From assembly GCF_023093535.1 (NCBI RefSeq), contig NZ_CP095757.1:372001-436000 (forward strand): a DNA stretch of 64,000 nt. Reading direction: 5' to 3'. This DNA comes from Halovivax limisalsi. GTDB lineage: Archaea; Halobacteriota; Halobacteria; Halobacteriales; Natrialbaceae. Of the stretch, positions 61,642 to 64,000 are shown one piece after another. How positions within the stretch are numbered: the first letter of the stretch is position 1; every line of letters begins with the position of its first letter. Made by a program: the position numbers and the translations under genes. The notes beneath the pieces were generated by a model. That model saw only the letters and a list, made by a program, of their open reading frames with translations. It did no database searches and was not told the DNA's origin.

Positions 61642-62086
61642 CGCCGGGCCGACTCGGAATTCGTTTCGGCGCGCCCGTTCGTCCCTGACAGGACCCGTCC
61701 GCGGTCGATCTCGGTCCGTACACAGTGCTCGTCGTTACCGCACTGGTACCGACATAATTTATTCAGGCTTATGCTTCCCAGTTGAGTATTCCGCCGAATT
61801 ATATAGATTTTGTCATAGATAGCGGGGCAGTCCTTCCGGCTCGACGTTGCTGGGGCGCGCTCGACAGCCAGCAATATCGTCGTCAAATCGGCTTAAGACC
61901 GGTATATATCCGGTTTAGTTCCGAGAGGATCCGGGGTGTTCGGTCAGTGCCGTGGCTTCGGACGAGTTCTATTTCCGAAACTATATATATATCTAGAGAA
62001 TGTGGCCTCGATAATACAGCTTCGGATCGCGGGCGAGCGGTCATGCGTACATTTACATATATGTGGGGAGAGGGCCCGTACAACCA
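61642..62086. other. AT-rich intergenic region upstream of rdfA
   Basis: The 445 bp carry several TATA-like stretches (near 61790, 61903, 61982 and 62056) and a 17-bp dyad around one of them, but no protein gene. It is the right edge of the catabolic region. Several promoters or a small RNA are possible. Confidence 0.5.
61898..61914. promoter_or_regulatory. 17-bp dyad enclosing a TATA-like core
   Basis: Arms ACCGG and CCGGT flank TATATAT. A dyad around a TATA element could let a repressor block TBP or allow bidirectional initiation. The element is about 175 bp before the rdfA start. Confidence 0.4.
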
Positions 62087-62812
62087 ATGTCCGAATACGG
62101 CTGCAAGGTGTGTCGCGTCCTCGATGCCCGAGGGATGGCGGACTACGAGTCCCAGCTGGTGGCCCACTGGAACGGCGAACGAGGCCAGCGCAAGGGATAC
62201 CGCCAGCTCGCAGAGTGGCTCAACGTGACGATGCTCCGGCGCGAGATCGACCGGGCCGGGCTGTCGACGCTCGGCAACGAGGCGGAATCGAAGTACGAAC
62301 GGCTCCAGTCGGATCCGACGATCGCGGAGGAGGTTCGAACGGCCCTCCGGACCGCCGGCGTGCCGATCGACGACGTCGAGTCGGACTTCGTCTCCTACGG
62401 CGTCGTGCGGACCCACCTCGTCGACTGTCTGGGCGAAGAGTACACCGAAGAGTCGACCGACTGGGAGCCCGAGGCGATCGAGATCGCTCGCGAGCACGCG
62501 ACGACGAAGATCACCGAAGCGGTCAGCTCGGCGACGTCGAAGGGCACGCTCGAGGCGGTCGGCGACGTGTCGGTCGACGTCTCCGTCGAACTCGAGTGCG
62601 ACGAGACGCACGTGACGGTGCCGATCGATCGCGCCCTGCGACGCGGGTACGTGAGTAAACCGCGGGACGACGAGGAGACACAGGGGTCGAACGACACCGG
62701 CGACGCTGGGACGGACGAGGAACGGACGGATAGCGACCGATCGGACGGCAACCGAACGGACGACATCGAGACGTCCGGCGAAGCGGGCGCACCAGCAGGT
62801 GATCTCCGATGA
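62087..62812 (+). CDS. rdfA: Rod-determining factor RdfA-like protein
   Basis: The 241-residue protein starts with the conserved CKVCRVL pattern and DYESQLVAHWNGE, followed by a helical segment with YRQLAEWLNVTMLRREIDRAG, as in RdfA-family proteins of haloarchaea, where RdfA is needed for rod shape. The C-terminal 50 residues are an acidic disordered tail. The start at 62087 lies about 28 nt after an ACATATAT box. Its stop overlaps the start of the SMC-related gene by 4 bp, matching the rdfA-sph3 arrangement known in Haloferax. Confidence 0.78.
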   Translation: MSEYGCKVCRVLDARGMADYESQLVAHWNGERGQRKGYRQLAEWLNVTMLRREIDRAGLSTLGNEAESKYERLQSDPTIAEEVRTALRTAGVPIDDVESDFVSYGVVRTHLVDCLGEEYTEESTDWEPEAIEIAREHATTKITEAVSSATSKGTLEAVGDVSVDVSVELECDETHVTVPIDRALRRGYVSKPRDDEETQGSNDTGDAGTDEERTDSDRSDGNRTDDIETSGEAGAPAGDLR

Positions 62813-64000
62813 GCGAGTTCCACATCTCGGTCGAGAACGTCGGCGGGATCGACAGCACGGAGATGACGTTCGCGGACGGCGTCACGCTGATTTCGGGTCG
62901 AAACGCCTCGAACAAGACGTCGTTGTTACAGGCGCTACTGTTCGCGCTGGGGACCGACGACGTCCCGATCCGGACCGGCGCGGATTCGGCGACCGTCGAG
63001 CTGACGATCGACGGCCGGACTATCCGCCGGACGGCGTCCCGATCGGGGGCCGGCGTCTCCGTCTCGGGGACGCCGCTCGTCGAGGATGATTCGACGCGCT
63101 TCGCCCGCTTCGCGGGCCTCCTCGAGGAGAACGCGCTCCGCACGGCCGTGCAGACGAACGGGGACTTCGAAACCCTCCTGAAGGAGCCGATGGACATCGA
63201 CGAGCTGGAACGAGAACGGGCCGCGAAACTCGAGCGAAAATCGGAGCTGCAGGCCCAGCTCGACGACGGCGCTGACCTCGAATCCAGGCTCTCGACCGTC
63301 GAGTCGACGCTCGAGGACCGACGGGCGGAGGCTGACGAGCTCTCGGAGACGCTCGACTCGCTGTACGACGAACTCCCGGAGGGTGACGACGAACTCGAAT
63401 CGGTCCGCGAGGAGCGGACGAACCTCGTGTCCCGGCGGGAACGCCTGACCGCCCAGATCGGCGATATCGAGGACGCGATCGACCGTCTGGACGAGAAACT
63501 CGAGGAGCTGACGGACGAGCGGTCGACCCTCGAAGACGAGGCGGCGTCGACCGATCTCGAATCGCTACGCGCGCAGCGTCGCGAACTCCGGGATCAGGTC
63601 GCCGACGTCGACGAGCGCATCGACGTCCTGCAGTCGGTGCTGACGACCAATCGGGAGATGCTCGATTTCGACGTCCGATCGGTCGTCGAGTACGAGTCGG
63701 GGATCGACGAGGACGCCGTCGAGTGCTGGACCTGCGGACAGATGGCGCCGATCTCGGCGTTCGAGGAGACGGTCGAGGAGTTGACGTCGCTCATCGAGGC
63801 GGAGAAGGCGAAACGTCGAGAGTTCGACCCGGAACTGGACGAACTCTCGGAGGCGATCGAGGAACGCGAGCGGACGTCCCAACGGCTCTCACGACTCGAC
63901 GAGCGCATCGAGTCCGCGAAAGCGAAACGCGAGTCTCACCGGGAGTCGATCGCCGACAAGCGCGAGGAGGTGTCCTCGATCGAGGCCGAACTCGAGTCGA
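62809..64000 (+). CDS. Archaea-specific SMC-related protein (3' end outside window)
   Basis: The visible 397 codons show a Walker A-like loop (SGRNASNKTSLLQALLFALG, near residues 28-47), then a coiled coil from about residue 135. A CxxC zinc-hook-like motif (CWTCGQMAP, near residue 307) and a returning coiled coil follow, as in Rad50/SMC-related proteins. In Haloferax the equivalent Sph3 works in cell-shape control with RdfA. The C-terminal ATPase half lies beyond the window. Translation is coupled to rdfA by an ATGA overlap. Confidence 0.83.
   Translation, partial: MSEFHISVENVGGIDSTEMTFADGVTLISGRNASNKTSLLQALLFALGTDDVPIRTGADSATVELTIDGRTIRRTASRSGAGVSVSGTPLVEDDSTRFARFAGLLEENALRTAVQTNGDFETLLKEPMDIDELERERAAKLERKSELQAQLDDGADLESRLSTVESTLEDRRAEADELSETLDSLYDELPEGDDELESVREERTNLVSRRERLTAQIGDIEDAIDRLDEKLEELTDERSTLEDEAASTDLESLRAQRRELRDQVADVDERIDVLQSVLTTNREMLDFDVRSVVEYESGIDEDAVECWTCGQMAPISAFEETVEELTSLIEAEKAKRREFDPELDELSEAIEERERTSQRLSRLDERIESAKAKRESHRESIADKREEVSSIEAELES

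Overview
The window is chromosomal DNA of a haloarchaeon (class Halobacteria); the genus cannot be read from it. The base composition is strongly GC-rich, the predicted proteins are rich in Asp and Glu, and most genes have an archaeal TATA box centred about 24-32 nt before the start codon, as expected for leaderless transcripts. Halobacterial markers are present: two Lrp-like regulators, Tat-type lipoprotein binding proteins, and an rdfA/SMC-related gene pair at the right end. No tRNA, rRNA, CRISPR array or transposase was recognised.

Layout. 1-7 kb: a ThDP enzyme (cut by the left edge), an Lrp-like regulator, a PrpD-family protein, and a MaoC / acyl-CoA dehydrogenase / CoA-transferase run. 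7.5-20 kb: general genes (HdeD-like membrane protein, SRPBCC protein plus zinc alcohol dehydrogenase, thioredoxin-reductase-like flavoprotein, Mn catalase, aldehyde dehydrogenase, 2-oxoacid dehydrogenase E1 alpha/beta, PRC-barrel protein). 20-29 kb: an MFS transporter and a block of two paralogous 588-residue ThDP enzymes, two SDRs and an aldehyde dehydrogenase. 29-40.9 kb: an Fbp-type ABC importer, a lipocalin-like protein, two nitrilase-superfamily proteins (one lacking its catalytic Cys and Lys), an aldehyde dehydrogenase, an ABC ATPase, an Asp/Glu-racemase-fold protein lacking both active-site cysteines, a ferritin-like diiron protein with a 75-residue companion, and a second Lrp-like regulator. 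41-47.5 kb: a minus-strand cluster of cupin, alpha/beta hydrolase and a complete CUT1-type ABC importer. 47.8-56.3 kb: peroxiredoxin, cupin, then a tight operon of cysteine amidohydrolase, hydantoinase, class III CoA-transferase, HMG-CoA-lyase-like enzyme and LeuCD-like hydratase, followed by a stand-alone Lrp effector domain. 56.5-61.6 kb: two acetoacetate-decarboxylase-like genes, an acyl-CoA ligase and an FAD dehydrogenase. 62-64 kb: rdfA and an SMC-related gene cut by the right edge.

Working interpretation: most of the window is a catabolic island built from uptake systems, C-N hydrolases, ThDP lyases, aldehyde dehydrogenases and CoA-thioester enzymes. The 49.7-55.9 kb operon can be read as C-N bond hydrolysis feeding a methyl-branched dicarboxylate that is hydrated, activated with CoA and cleaved, possibly to acetyl-CoA and pyruvate. 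Three intergenic regions (near 31.98, 40.27 and 58.25 kb) share a 23-bp dyad not explained by any gene, which suggests that separate blocks belong to one regulon. The substrate is unknown.
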